Assembly: GCA_024399655.1 (NCBI GenBank)
Contig: JAKSNP010000004.1
Coordinates: 57,491-121,490, forward strand
From: Paludibacteraceae bacterium
GTDB taxonomy: Bacteria; Bacteroidota; Bacteroidia; Bacteroidales; Paludibacteraceae
Direction of reading: 5' to 3'
DNA: 64,000 nt
A model generated the notes under the pieces. It did no database searches, was not told where the DNA came from, and saw only the letters and a program-made list of their open reading frames with translations. Below, piece by piece: positions 18,308-27,432 of the stretch. A program made the position numbers and the translations under genes. Position 1 is the first letter of the stretch. Every line of letters starts with the position of its first letter.

Positions 18308-19747
18308 TTATTGTTTGCTGGTACTAACTATCTTGATTTTGTGATTCAAATAACCCCCATTTTCGTTTTGACGGCGGAATTGGATATCCGATTGAAGTCC
18401 GTGATATGTTGACTCTATAATTTCTGTTTTCTCTTCTTCTGTGCTTGCCTGTGTCATACGATGAAGAATATCTAATACATGATGGGTCAAATCATATCCC
18501 AGCATATCGTATCTTGGTTGATCACTGGCCGGTATATGACCGAAATACAAATCAAAATCTGATTGATAGGAGATTGCTGCTGATGTGCTGTCCGTATGGA
18601 AAATGGATCCGTATACTTGAGGCAGCAATATTTTTTCTTTTTGCCAGGAGTAGCGGGAAAGTAGTGTTACATTATAGCGACCTATGGTCTTCAGCAGATG
18701 GGGCATTACGGTCTGTAGATTGGTATAACGCTCTGTGTTGAAAATGAATACGTTTTCTGCTCCTTCATTCAATATACCTGATAGCGAGTCACGCATGATG
18801 GCATGTATGCTGGTGGTAGTGTAGGGTATTCCTTGATTGATAATGGCATTGCGCAGTTGCTTGACACTGGTCGGGATATCTTCGTCTTTGGCATCTATCA
18901 GAATGCAATTTACATGATGACTCGCTCCGCTTAGGTAATTGGCCATTTGAGTGGCTTCCAAATCACTTGTCGAATTGAATTGTATCAGGTAAGGATTGCT
19001 TTCCAAATCCGGAACGGATGACGAAAACGGAAGCAAAGTCATAATCTTGTTCTCTTTGGCGAATTCGGCCACCAAGGCAATTTGAGGATTGTATACGGGA
19101 CCGATAATCATGTCGGCCTGCTTGAGGGCCGGTTTGGCCAATATCTCTTGTATACCTATTTCCGTCTTTCCTATATCGTATGTATGCACTCGTATATGCA
19201 GATTCGGGGATTGTACTTTGCGGATAGCAAGCAGAGATCCGGCATAGAAATCGTAGAAACGGTCCATGTTGGGATCGCGTTTCACTGCATTGGCTTGAAG
19301 CGGCAGCATAAATACCAAATCCAGCGTGTCGGATTTGTCGGAGTGTAAAGGCATAGCAACGGCATGTTGGGTTTCGGCTTTCAATTGAATGTCATTGCTT
19401 ATCTGTTGTTTGTCCCTGGTCATAGTAGCCAAAGGAAGAGTCGGCTTTTGAGTGGCGGACTCCACGGGCTTGCTTGCTGCACCTTCTGATACGCGAACGG
19501 GTATCAAAATAATTTCATCCACGTGCAAACCGCGTTCGTTCAACTGAGGATTCCATTTGATAATCTCTTCTTGAGTAACACCGAAATTCTTGCTGATACG
19601 ATACAATCCGATGCTTTTTTCCACTTGATAGCGATATACTGCCGTATGTTTTACTGTATCAATCGGATAAGGCATCAATGAATCCGTTTGGGCGAAAACG
19701 GAATAGGCTACTGTCAAGAGTGCTATGAACAAAATTGTTTTTTTCAT
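18308..19747 (-). CDS. LysM / periplasmic-binding-fold protein
   Basis: A 479-residue exported protein. After a signal peptide (1-19) comes a LysM repeat at about 40-85 (YRYQVEKSIGLYRISKNFGVT), a Ser/Thr-rich linker, and a C-terminal type I periplasmic-binding fold from about 140 (LDLVFMLPLQ, ADMIIGPVYNPQI, MTLLPFSSSVPDLESNPYL). Proteins of this build are common in Bacteroidetes; they are not linked to an ABC permease, and a role as a wall-anchored sensor or scaffold is plausible but unproven. It shares a 4-nt overlap with gldG. Confidence 0.8.
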   Translation of the reverse strand: MKKTILFIALLTVAYSVFAQTDSLMPYPIDTVKHTAVYRYQVEKSIGLYRISKNFGVTQEEIIKWNPQLNERGLHVDEIILIPVRVSEGAASKPVESATQKPTLPLATMTRDKQQISNDIQLKAETQHAVAMPLHSDKSDTLDLVFMLPLQANAVKRDPNMDRFYDFYAGSLLAIRKVQSPNLHIRVHTYDIGKTEIGIQEILAKPALKQADMIIGPVYNPQIALVAEFAKENKIMTLLPFSSSVPDLESNPYLIQFNSTSDLEATQMANYLSGASHHVNCILIDAKDEDIPTSVKQLRNAIINQGIPYTTTSIHAIMRDSLSGILNEGAENVFIFNTERYTNLQTVMPHLLKTIGRYNVTLLSRYSWQKEKILLPQVYGSIFHTDSTSAAISYQSDFDLYFGHIPASDQPRYDMLGYDLTHHVLDILHRMTQASTEEEKTEIIESTYHGLQSDIQFRRQNENGGYLNHKIKIVSTSKQ

Positions 19748-21357
19748 TTCTTGTATTTTTTACGTCGGCCTAATCCTACAACCGCACCTGGCAAAGCTAT
19801 CAGAACAAGGGGCGTAAGCAGACTGATGATTTGTATCTTTTTTCGTTGGTCGTGAGCTATCTTGTCATTCAAAAGACGCAGAGCTACGGTTTTCTGCCTC
19901 AAGGAGATCAATCCGGCATCATCCGTCAGCCATAATACCGAGTTCACCAGGAAATCACGGTTGCCGAATTGTGTTTCGGTATAGCGGTCGAAACCTACAG
20001 GAAGAGGTTGACCTTGCTCCCAATCGTTTTTGGCCAAGTTGCCGCCGGCCACCACAATCTGACGGGTCTTTTTGCCGGTCTTCAGCTGATCTCCGGGATT
20101 GATGATCCCTTCAGGTGGCATTCGATGGGCGAATACTGACGGAAATATTCCTTCCAAACTGGTGGCTACGGGTATATATGCGTATTGGAATCGTTCGCGA
20201 TTTATTGTCAGATCGCTCAAATCCACTTCTGCCGGAGTCGGGGTTAACATCGAGGCTGTTGATGTGGCAAGCAGGATGTCTTTACTCAATCCGTCTTCAC
20301 CGCCTACCCATTCAACGCAACTCACCATCGTGCTCATCACTTGCATCACGCCGCGGGTGATAGGCGAATTTTCATTGGTCAAAAGCAACGGTGCATAGGT
20401 CCAAGGCAATGGTTGAAAATTAGGTTGAGAGGGGTCTTGACTTACGTCTACTGGAATCGGCAAGCATTGCAAATCTTGTACCAGAGCCGGGTTGATTCTC
20501 ACTCCGTAACGGAATAACATATCTGTTAGGTTCAAATCCAAGGCAATTATCGGAGTTACACCTTCCGTTTGGAGCATATCACCGGAGAATCGTACTCCGT
20601 TCAGCAGCCAGAGTATGCGTCCTCCTTGCATCACATATTGATCCAGAATATATTTGTCGGTTTCGCTGAAGGGTTGTTGAGGATCGGCGATGATAACGCA
20701 TTTGTATTGGTCCAATATGCCGGCTTGATTTCCTAGTACGCCGCGGTCTATTTGAAAATAACGACTGAGAGCTTGTTCCAAATCATACACGTTTTGTTCT
20801 TCGGTTTCGCCGTGTCCTTCTAGGAAAGCCACACGAGCCACTTCGGTTTGTTTTATAGTGTGGATGGCTTCAGCCAGGGTATATTCCAAACCTTCTATTG
20901 AACGGTTCAAATTTTCCTCACCACTCAAACCTCGGTTGTTCTGTAGCAAGTTCACTATCATGCTTTTTCCGTTATATTTCAAACGGGCATAGGGATAGAT
21001 TGTCGTTTGGGCAGTTCGTCCGTCTTGGGTTCGTTCGTGGATGATAGTTGGTGATAAACCCAAAGATGCGGCTTGCTCTTGTGTTAATATTTGGGTCTTG
21101 ATATCGGCATATAACGATAATTCGCGGATTATTTCGTCGGTTGCTTTACGCAATCGGGTGAATCCGCTGTTCAGCTCACCGTCAAGCATCAAGTCTATTT
21201 TCAAAGTCCCGTTCAGATCCTTGAATTGGGTTTTGGTCGCTTCACTTAGGGTATAGCGCTTGTCTGATGTCAGATCCTGACGAATAGTCAGCCATTGTAA
21301 CGGAATATTTACCGCTACAATTCCTGCTATCAGCAATATGGCTGTCCTCAGTTTCAT
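19744..21357 (-). CDS. gldG: GldG-like ABC auxiliary protein
   Basis: GldG is the membrane-anchored substrate-binding-like subunit of the GldAFG ABC system needed for gliding in Flavobacteria; non-gliding Bacteroidales keep it with unclear purpose. The 537 residues have an N-terminal span (RTAILLIAGIVAVNIPLQWL), the conserved LTSDKRYTLSEATK block, an extracytoplasmic ABC_transp_aux domain with VAFLEGHGE near 175, and a C-terminal span (IISLLTPLVLIALPGAVVGLG) ending in GRRKKYKK. The partner gene gldF is not next to it in the window. Confidence 0.87.
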   Translation of the reverse strand: MKLRTAILLIAGIVAVNIPLQWLTIRQDLTSDKRYTLSEATKTQFKDLNGTLKIDLMLDGELNSGFTRLRKATDEIIRELSLYADIKTQILTQEQAASLGLSPTIIHERTQDGRTAQTTIYPYARLKYNGKSMIVNLLQNNRGLSGEENLNRSIEGLEYTLAEAIHTIKQTEVARVAFLEGHGETEEQNVYDLEQALSRYFQIDRGVLGNQAGILDQYKCVIIADPQQPFSETDKYILDQYVMQGGRILWLLNGVRFSGDMLQTEGVTPIIALDLNLTDMLFRYGVRINPALVQDLQCLPIPVDVSQDPSQPNFQPLPWTYAPLLLTNENSPITRGVMQVMSTMVSCVEWVGGEDGLSKDILLATSTASMLTPTPAEVDLSDLTINRERFQYAYIPVATSLEGIFPSVFAHRMPPEGIINPGDQLKTGKKTRQIVVAGGNLAKNDWEQGQPLPVGFDRYTETQFGNRDFLVNSVLWLTDDAGLISLRQKTVALRLLNDKIAHDQRKKIQIISLLTPLVLIALPGAVVGLGRRKKYKK

Positions 21358-21375
21358 GAGTCTTCCCTTTTCTTT

Positions 21376-23103
21376 TTAGTTGTTCTTTTTCAGGTTCTCG
21401 AATACTTCGCGGTTGACTACAACCTCGTATTTCTTTCTTAATTCGCTAATCCATACTTTTTCTAACTCGTCTTGGTATGCGTTGGTCACCTTGCCGCGTT
21501 CGTCTGTATAGCTTTCGGGAGCTTTGAGCAACTTGCCGACCAATATCGTCACGGGCAGTTGATCGTCACCGGCGTATTCGGCTGTCTTTTGCTTGAAGCC
21601 GTATTTGTCAACGGCGGCATTTTGTCCTTTGGTCCATAATCCGTGTTCCAATCTGACTACTTTTACACTGTCCGTGTTGATATATTCGGCAATCAGTTTG
21701 CTTACTGAGTCTGCTTCTGAACTCTTGATTATCGAGCGGACTTGAATGGCTGTCGCCATATCTGTGGCATGAATGACAAAACCTTTCCAACGGGGTGCAT
21801 CCCACTTGTACTCTTTCTTGTGGGCTTTGAAGAATTTGGTTAGTCCTTCTTGATCCTTGCTGGCTTTGTCCCACACATTTTGCATGCTGATGTCAAACAG
21901 CAAAATACCGTCGTGATATTCGCGTACCAGGTTGCGCAGTTCGGGATATTTTTCTTCAAGGTGTGCGTCGGCATATGCTCTTACATCGGCATCCGACATA
22001 CTTTCTTCAAGATTGTATTCGGCTCTTACCTTGCGGATGAACGCTTTGTCGGCTTCTTTCATACGTTCGTCACGTTGCACGTTTTTCTGCAGTTGAGGGC
22101 GAAGACTGTCCAACGGAAGAATATCCCTGCGGTCAATTACACGTGCGATGTGCCAACCGAATTTGCTCTTGAAAGGAGCGGTCATCTCGCCGGGATTCAA
22201 TGCGAAAACGGCATCTTCAAAGGGCTTCACCATCAAACCCTTACCGAACCAGTTGAGATCGCCGCCGCGTTTGGCGCTACCTTTGTCATCCGAGTATTGT
22301 GTTGCCAATTCGGCAAAATCGCCACCGTTTTGTAGCACTTTGTAGATACTGTCAATCTGATGCTTGGCAATAACCTCAATCGAGTCGTTCCCTTTGGGAA
22401 CCATCTTCATGATATGCGCGGCATGGATTTCTTCGTGCGGGCGTTCTTCTTCCACCCAAACGATATGCATGCCGAAAGGAGTACGGAATATTTCGCTTAT
22501 CTCACCGACGGGAGTGGTGTATACGGCATTTTCCAACGAATAGACATAGCGGAATGGAGTAATCCAACCCAATTCTCCTTCATTCTCTTGTACTCCTTGG
22601 TCTTCACTTACCTCTTTTGCTACGGTTTTGAAATTGGCTGTGCTCACGCGATTGCGGATAGCGGTCATCTTGGCTGTTACGGCTTCCACGGTTTCGGCAT
22701 TGGCGTTGGCATCGCAACGCAATACGATATGTGCCGCGCGACGGTCACGGGTCATTCGATCATAACTCAATGCTACCAGACTGTCGAATGCCAAAGGGTC
22801 TTTCATGTATTTGGGAGTGGCTTGAGCACGATAACCGGCCAGTTCTTTAATAAACGATGCGGACGTATCCAGATGTTGTGCTTCGGCTTCGGCAACTTTC
22901 AACTTGAAGTTGATGAAGAGATCCAGATATTCATCCATGCTTTTTTGTGTTCCTGTTGTCTCTTGATTGTTCTTCTGATAGAGATACAGAAATTCGGAAG
23001 ACTGAATTTCTTTTCCGTTAATGGTCATTACAACGGGATCTTCTTGGGCGGTGGCCGTTAGTGCGCTTGCAAGGGCAAGGAATGCAAATAACACCTTTTT
23101 CAT
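21376..23103 (-). CDS. Periplasmic parvulin-type peptidyl-prolyl isomerase
   Basis: SurA/PpiD-like chaperone helping outer-membrane proteins fold. It has a signal peptide at 1-20 (ending TATAQ), an N-terminal chaperone segment (VMTINGKEIQSSEFLYLY), and two PpiC rotamase domains at about 128-225 (AAHIVLR to GMHIVWVEEERP) and 232-335 (AAHIMKMVP, GDLNWFGKG, FGWHIARVIDRR), then a C-terminal helical and beta region without a third full rotamase domain. The start is ATG 23103; the TTG 6 nt upstream is ignored. It is first in the long minus-strand series, read from the promoter at 23183-23214. Confidence 0.9.
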   Translation of the reverse strand: MKKVLFAFLALASALTATAQEDPVVMTINGKEIQSSEFLYLYQKNNQETTGTQKSMDEYLDLFINFKLKVAEAEAQHLDTSASFIKELAGYRAQATPKYMKDPLAFDSLVALSYDRMTRDRRAAHIVLRCDANANAETVEAVTAKMTAIRNRVSTANFKTVAKEVSEDQGVQENEGELGWITPFRYVYSLENAVYTTPVGEISEIFRTPFGMHIVWVEEERPHEEIHAAHIMKMVPKGNDSIEVIAKHQIDSIYKVLQNGGDFAELATQYSDDKGSAKRGGDLNWFGKGLMVKPFEDAVFALNPGEMTAPFKSKFGWHIARVIDRRDILPLDSLRPQLQKNVQRDERMKEADKAFIRKVRAEYNLEESMSDADVRAYADAHLEEKYPELRNLVREYHDGILLFDISMQNVWDKASKDQEGLTKFFKAHKKEYKWDAPRWKGFVIHATDMATAIQVRSIIKSSEADSVSKLIAEYINTDSVKVVRLEHGLWTKGQNAAVDKYGFKQKTAEYAGDDQLPVTILVGKLLKAPESYTDERGKVTNAYQDELEKVWISELRKKYEVVVNREVFENLKKNN

Positions 23104-23182
23104 ATTCAAAATTTTTATTGGTTTCCTTTTTTTTTACACTTCTTTAGAAGTGCCTTTTCCTTTTATGTTTGTAAAAAGCCTG

Positions 23183-23214
23183 CAAAGTTACGAAATTATT
23201 TTGATATATGCAAA
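23183..23214 (-). promoter_or_regulatory. Promoter of the PPIase-gldG series
   Basis: Minus strand TTTG (23211-23214), 20 nt, TAACTTTG (23183-23190). It interlocks with the rightward promoter of the DHH gene; the two -33 boxes form TTTGATATATGCAAA. Confidence 0.75.
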
Positions 23215-23230
23215 AAAAAGTGTACCTTTG
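23200..23230 (+). promoter_or_regulatory. Promoter of the DHH gene
   Basis: TTTG (23200-23203), 19 nt, TACCTTTG (23223-23230). The ATG at 23235 lies at or within a few nt of the expected start, so the message is almost leaderless. Confidence 0.75.
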
Positions 23231-23234
23231 CAGC

Positions 23235-24332
23235 ATGATTTCCGAAAAAATAGCAAAACATCTAGTTATCGGGGCCGATAAACTTATCTCTCAGGCCTCC
23301 AATGTGGTTATTCTCACTCATCTCTCTCCGGATGGCGACGCTATGGGGTCGTCGCTCGGATTCAAGCATTGGCTGATCCGGCAGGGCAAGAAAGTGAATG
23401 TCGTAGTCCCTAATGTTTTTCCCGATTTCCTGCATTGGATGCCGGGAGCTGCTGACGACCTTGTTTATGAGAATTCCAAACTGCAGGCCGACGAATTGAT
23501 GGAGCAGGCTGATTTGATTATTTGTACCGATTTCAATGAACCGAAACGTATCGGTACTTTGGGCGATAAATTGATGAATTTGCTCGAGAGTCGGCCGACA
23601 CTCTCCCGACAGTCGGTACTCTTGGTCGACCATCATCTTTTCCCTGCTGATTTTGCCGATGTCACCATTTCTTATCCTGATTCTCCTTCCGCTTCCGAGT
23701 TGGTCTATCGCCTCATTTCCCAGATTTCTGTTCTCCGTCAGCAACCTTTCTCGCTCGACTTGGATACGGCCACTTGCCTCTATACGGGAATGATGACCGA
23801 TACCGGTAATTTCTCCTTTAATTCCAACTATCCCGAAATGTACGAAATCGTCGGGAATCTGGTCGGTATCGGAGTCAATAAAGATGCGGTCTACAACGCG
23901 GTCTTCAATAGCTATAAGGCTGATAGAATGCGACTTATGGGTTTCTGCCTTTACCAGAAAATGCGTATATTCCCTGAATATCATACAGCGCTCATTTTCC
24001 TTTCTCGCAAGGAACTCTACCGCTTCAATTTCCAATCCGGAGATGCTGAAGGTATTGTCAATTTGCCACTGCAAATCAAGGATGTTTATTATTCTTGTTT
24101 CATGCGTGAGGATAAGGTCTATCCTTCCGAGGTTTCTCAAGCCGGAGGCAGCAATATCAAAGTCAAAATTTCCATGCGTAGTCAAGGCGACCGTCCGGTC
24201 AATACTTTCTGCCACGATATATTCAATGGTGGAGGACACATGAATGCTTCGGGGGGAGAATACTACGGACCGATTGCGGAGGCGGTCAAATTGTTTGTGG
24301 ATAATTACGCAAATTTCTTCCGTCAAGATTAA
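23235..24332 (+). CDS. DHH/DHHA1 phosphoesterase (NrnA-like)
   Basis: Cytoplasmic DHH-family hydrolase that degrades nanoRNA or pAp or cyclic dinucleotide products. The 365 residues have the first motif LTHLSPDGDAMGSSLG at about 26-41 (DGD metal ligands), CTDFNEPKRIG, the DHH motif written VDHHLF near 137, and YTGMMTDTGNFSF near 186. The C-terminal DHHA1 domain ends FNGGGHMNASGGEYYG, the GGGH substrate loop. The start at 23235 follows from the promoter; an ATG 27 nt upstream lies before the -7 box. Confidence 0.9.
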   Translation: MISEKIAKHLVIGADKLISQASNVVILTHLSPDGDAMGSSLGFKHWLIRQGKKVNVVVPNVFPDFLHWMPGAADDLVYENSKLQADELMEQADLIICTDFNEPKRIGTLGDKLMNLLESRPTLSRQSVLLVDHHLFPADFADVTISYPDSPSASELVYRLISQISVLRQQPFSLDLDTATCLYTGMMTDTGNFSFNSNYPEMYEIVGNLVGIGVNKDAVYNAVFNSYKADRMRLMGFCLYQKMRIFPEYHTALIFLSRKELYRFNFQSGDAEGIVNLPLQIKDVYYSCFMREDKVYPSEVSQAGGSNIKVKISMRSQGDRPVNTFCHDIFNGGGHMNASGGEYYGPIAEAVKLFVDNYANFFRQD

Positions 24333-24489
24333 TCCTTCTACTTCCCCTTTTCCTCTTCGTATCCAAATCTTGTGCCAAAACTGATTCATGCTATACTCTG
24401 TCTTGTTTTTGCATACTTTTTCCAAACGGAAGCGAAGGATGAGCGAATGATTAGCGAACAATAACTGCTCGTCGCCCACTCAAGGCATA

Positions 24490-24522
24490 AAAAAACCACC
24501 GATCAAATGTCGGTGGTTTTTT
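24490..24522. terminator. Bidirectional terminator between DHH gene and rnf operon
   Basis: Stem AACCACCGA (24494-24502) with TCGGTGGTT (24510-24518), A-run on the left and T-run on the right, so it can end both converging transcripts. Confidence 0.85.
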
Positions 24523-24566
24523 GTCTGTTGGCAATTGCTAATTGCTCAACATCGAGTTCTCTTTTC

Positions 24567-25160
24567 TTATACTACGCCGCTGAAGCCCATGAATGCCATA
24601 GCCAAAAGACCTGCAGTAAGCAATGCGATAGGAGTACCTTGCATAGCTTTAGGAATCTTGTTCATAGCCAGTTGCTCGCGAATTCCTGCAAAGAGAATCA
24701 AAGCCAGAGAGAAACCCAGAGCTGTTGCGAATGCAAACAAAGTTCCGGTCAGCAGGTTATGATCCAATGCCATAGGCAGTTTATTGGTTCCGTTAGCCAC
24801 CAGAATGGCAACACCCAACAAGCAGCAGTTGGTCGTAATCAAGGGAAGGAATACACCAAGAGCTTGATAAAGCGACGGACTAATCTTCTTCAGAATAATC
24901 TCGATCATCTGTACCAATGCGGCAATTACCAAGATGAACAGAATGGTCTGCAGGAATTCTACTTGCCATTTTACCAGCAGAAGATTCAGCAGATAGGTAA
25001 CTACGGTTGCCAGAGTCAGCACGAATGTAACGGCTGCGCTCATACCAAGTGCAGTATCGATTTTCTTACTTACACCCAGAAACGGGCATATGCCCAAGAA
25101 CTGGCTCAATACGATATTGTTTACGAATATCGCAGAGATAAATATCAGAAAAAATGCCAT
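24567..25160 (-). CDS. rnfA: Rnf complex subunit RnfA
   Basis: Integral membrane subunit of the ion-pumping ferredoxin:NAD+ oxidoreductase. The 197 residues form six spans; the first one carries VNNIVLSQFLGICPFLGVSKK with the conserved cysteine of the membrane [2Fe-2S] site shared with RnfE, and a matching NCCLLGVAIL motif lies near 110. It is the last gene of the operon rseC-rnfBCDGEA, 38 nt after rnfE. Confidence 0.96.
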   Translation of the reverse strand: MAFFLIFISAIFVNNIVLSQFLGICPFLGVSKKIDTALGMSAAVTFVLTLATVVTYLLNLLLVKWQVEFLQTILFILVIAALVQMIEIILKKISPSLYQALGVFLPLITTNCCLLGVAILVANGTNKLPMALDHNLLTGTLFAFATALGFSLALILFAGIREQLAMNKIPKAMQGTPIALLTAGLLAMAFMGFSGVV

Positions 25161-25198
25161 ATTATTTTCGATTTACTTATTCGTTACATTTACTTTGC

Positions 25199-25786
25199 TT
25201 ATTTCTTCATCAGTTTTTGAACCAATGCCATTACATAGGCTAAGCAGATGAATGCGCCGGGAGCCAATACGAAAATCAGCATGCCGTAATTGTCTGCATA
25301 GAGGTTGAAACCGAAGATGTTACCTGTTCCCAGCAGTTCGCGGATCGCACCGATTACTGTAAGCGACAAGGTGAAACCAAGACCCATTCCAAGTCCGTCA
25401 AGTGCGCTCAAACCTACCGAATTCTTGGCGGCAAATGCTTCTGCACGACCCAATACGATACAGTTTACTACAATCAGAGGAATAAACAAACCCAGTGTTG
25501 CATATACTGTAGGAACATAAGCCTGCATTACCAATTGTACCATCGTTACGAAAGTGGCAATCACTACGATGAATGCGGGGATACGCACTTTGTCTGGAAT
25601 TACATTCTTAAGCATCGAAATCACTACGTTCGAGCAAATCAGCACGAAACAGGTGGCTAAACCCATCGACATACCGTTGACGGCGCTGGTGGTTGTAGCC
25701 AGGGTCGGACACATACCGAGTACCAAACCGAATGTCGGATTCTCTTTCAGAATACCGTTGGTGAATGTTTTTAATCCGTTATTCAT
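25199..25786 (-). CDS. rnfE: Rnf complex subunit RnfE
   Basis: Second membrane subunit related to RnfA, 195 residues with about six spans. It shows NPTFGLVLGMCPTLATTTSAVNG at 16-38 and IVVNCIVLGRAEAFA near 105, the paired Cys motifs that with RnfA hold the intramembrane iron-sulfur cluster. The start overlaps the rnfG stop by 4 nt. Confidence 0.96.
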   Translation of the reverse strand: MNNGLKTFTNGILKENPTFGLVLGMCPTLATTTSAVNGMSMGLATCFVLICSNVVISMLKNVIPDKVRIPAFIVVIATFVTMVQLVMQAYVPTVYATLGLFIPLIVVNCIVLGRAEAFAAKNSVGLSALDGLGMGLGFTLSLTVIGAIRELLGTGNIFGFNLYADNYGMLIFVLAPGAFICLAYVMALVQKLMKK

Positions 25787-26382
25787 TTTTGTGCCTCCGT
25801 TTCTTCTGCTTGTTCTACAATAATATCTTCTTCAGCTCCTTCTGCAATCATTACGGTTGCAGCGCTGTCGGCATCAATACTGTCGACGGTGTTTTTGCTT
25901 GCGCAAAACTCTTCATAGGCCATATTGATGGCTTTCAAGAAGGCACGACTCGAAATCGTAGCTGCTGTGATTGCATCTACATCGCCGCCGTCCTTGCTTA
26001 CTACCAGTTCTTTGCTGGCGTTACGGCCAATAATATTCTGACCGGGTTTGTCTGCGTTTTGGAACCAAGCGCCTGCTTTGTCACCCAGACCCGGAGTCTC
26101 ACTGTGCTCCAGAATCTTGTAACCTAAAATGGTGCCGTCTTCTGCAAAACCGACCATTACTTTCATTTTACCACCGAAACCGTCGGTTTCCACCAAGATA
26201 GGCGTTCCGTTTTCGTCACCTGCCAATACCGACAGTTTGGCCTGAGTTTCGGCTTCCGCTTTCTGCTGCTCTATAGTCTCGAATGTCAGCATATAGATAC
26301 CTGCAAGAGCTGCGGCTGCAACCAAAGTGATGCAGGTAAGCGAGAGAAGCATGTTTTTCAATGAACTTTCCATTTTTGCCAT
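25783..26382 (-). CDS. rnfG: Rnf complex subunit RnfG
   Basis: Periplasm-facing flavoprotein subunit; FMN is attached covalently to a threonine in the motif S/T-G/A-A-T, here TAAT with T142 in DAITAATISS. An N-terminal membrane anchor spans about 12-33. HSETPGLGDK at 93-102 is the other family hallmark. The C-terminus is a Glu-rich tail. The start at 26382 has AGAGGAGG 8 nt upstream, a rare strong Shine-Dalgarno match for this phylum; an internal ATG 9 nt later is the alternative. Confidence 0.95.
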   Translation of the reverse strand: MAKMESSLKNMLLSLTCITLVAAAALAGIYMLTFETIEQQKAEAETQAKLSVLAGDENGTPILVETDGFGGKMKVMVGFAEDGTILGYKILEHSETPGLGDKAGAWFQNADKPGQNIIGRNASKELVVSKDGGDVDAITAATISSRAFLKAINMAYEEFCASKNTVDSIDADSAATVMIAEGAEEDIIVEQAEETEAQK

Positions 26383-26399
26383 AGTTGTGTCCTCCTCTC

Positions 26400-27398
26400 T
26401 TATTTCTTCTTCTCACCGAAACGGGTGGGACGAATCTTGTTCAACAAAGGAACGGTAGCGTTCATAATCAGAATGGCGAACGACATACCTTCGGGATATG
26501 CTCCCCAGGTACGAATCACCATAGCGATCAAACCGATACCGACACCGAAGATGATTTTGCCCCAGCCTACCATAGGACTGGTGACGTAGTCGGTTGCCAT
26601 GAAGAAAGCACCCAACATCATACCGCCGGCCAGCAGCTCGTATGCTACGTATTCGCAAGTGCAAAGACCCTCGGGCAGAGCACCACACCAACCGGTAACG
26701 GCTGCGAACAAAGCAACGGTAGCCAGAATGCTGACTGGAATATGCCAGGTTATCACGCGCGTAATAATAAGGAATAAGCCACCGATGATAAGAGCGATAG
26801 CACAAACCTCACCGAGCGAACCGCCTATCATACCGCGGAACATATCCCACAAGTTGGGCATTTGGTCCAACATGGAGTTGTCGCCGCTCTTGATCATCTG
26901 TTTGAGCATAAACAGAGGGGTGGCGCCGGTTTCTGCATCTACATACTGAGTGGCGAAGCCCAGAGGACGAGGCCATGTGGTCATTTGTACGGGGAAGGAG
27001 ATGAGCAGGAATACACGACCTACCAATGCGGGGTTGAAGGGATTCTGTCCCAAACCGCCGAAAGTCATTTTTCCCACACCGATTGCCACAATAGCTCCGA
27101 TTACAATAATCCACCAAGGCAGGTTGCAGGGAAGGTTGAATGCCAGCAGCAGACCCGTCAAAATGGCGGAGCAGTCACAAATAGTGGGTTTCTGCTTCAG
27201 AATGTATTTGGCGATTGCCCATTCTGCCAATACGCAGGCTGCTACGGCAATCAGCGCTGTAAGCAAAGCTCCCCAACCGAAAGCAATCACAGATACCACA
27301 TATGCGGGCATCAAAGCTGCTATCACCAGGAGCATATTTTTCCGGACGCTGTCGCCGCTATGTGCGTGCGGAGCCGGAGCAACAATTAATTTTTTCAT
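26400..27398 (-). CDS. rnfD: Rnf complex subunit RnfD
   Basis: Membrane flavoprotein subunit, 332 residues and roughly nine spans. FMN attachment is expected at the threonine of TGATPLFML (near 189). Other family marks are GGLGQNPFNPALVGR near 126-140 and MATDYVTSPM near 266-276. It belongs to the NqrB/RnfD family. Gap to rnfG is 17 nt. Confidence 0.95.
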   Translation of the reverse strand: MKKLIVAPAPHAHSGDSVRKNMLLVIAALMPAYVVSVIAFGWGALLTALIAVAACVLAEWAIAKYILKQKPTICDCSAILTGLLLAFNLPCNLPWWIIVIGAIVAIGVGKMTFGGLGQNPFNPALVGRVFLLISFPVQMTTWPRPLGFATQYVDAETGATPLFMLKQMIKSGDNSMLDQMPNLWDMFRGMIGGSLGEVCAIALIIGGLFLIITRVITWHIPVSILATVALFAAVTGWCGALPEGLCTCEYVAYELLAGGMMLGAFFMATDYVTSPMVGWGKIIFGVGIGLIAMVIRTWGAYPEGMSFAILIMNATVPLLNKIRPTRFGEKKK

Positions 27399-27432
27399 AT
27401 AGTAATTTCTTCTTTGCGAATGATTAACCTAC

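Noticed and set aside
23262-24479. 405-codon leftward frame opposite the DHH gene
   Set aside because: Shadow of a clear DHH phosphoesterase gene; the protein is low in hydrophobic-core pattern and has no family match.
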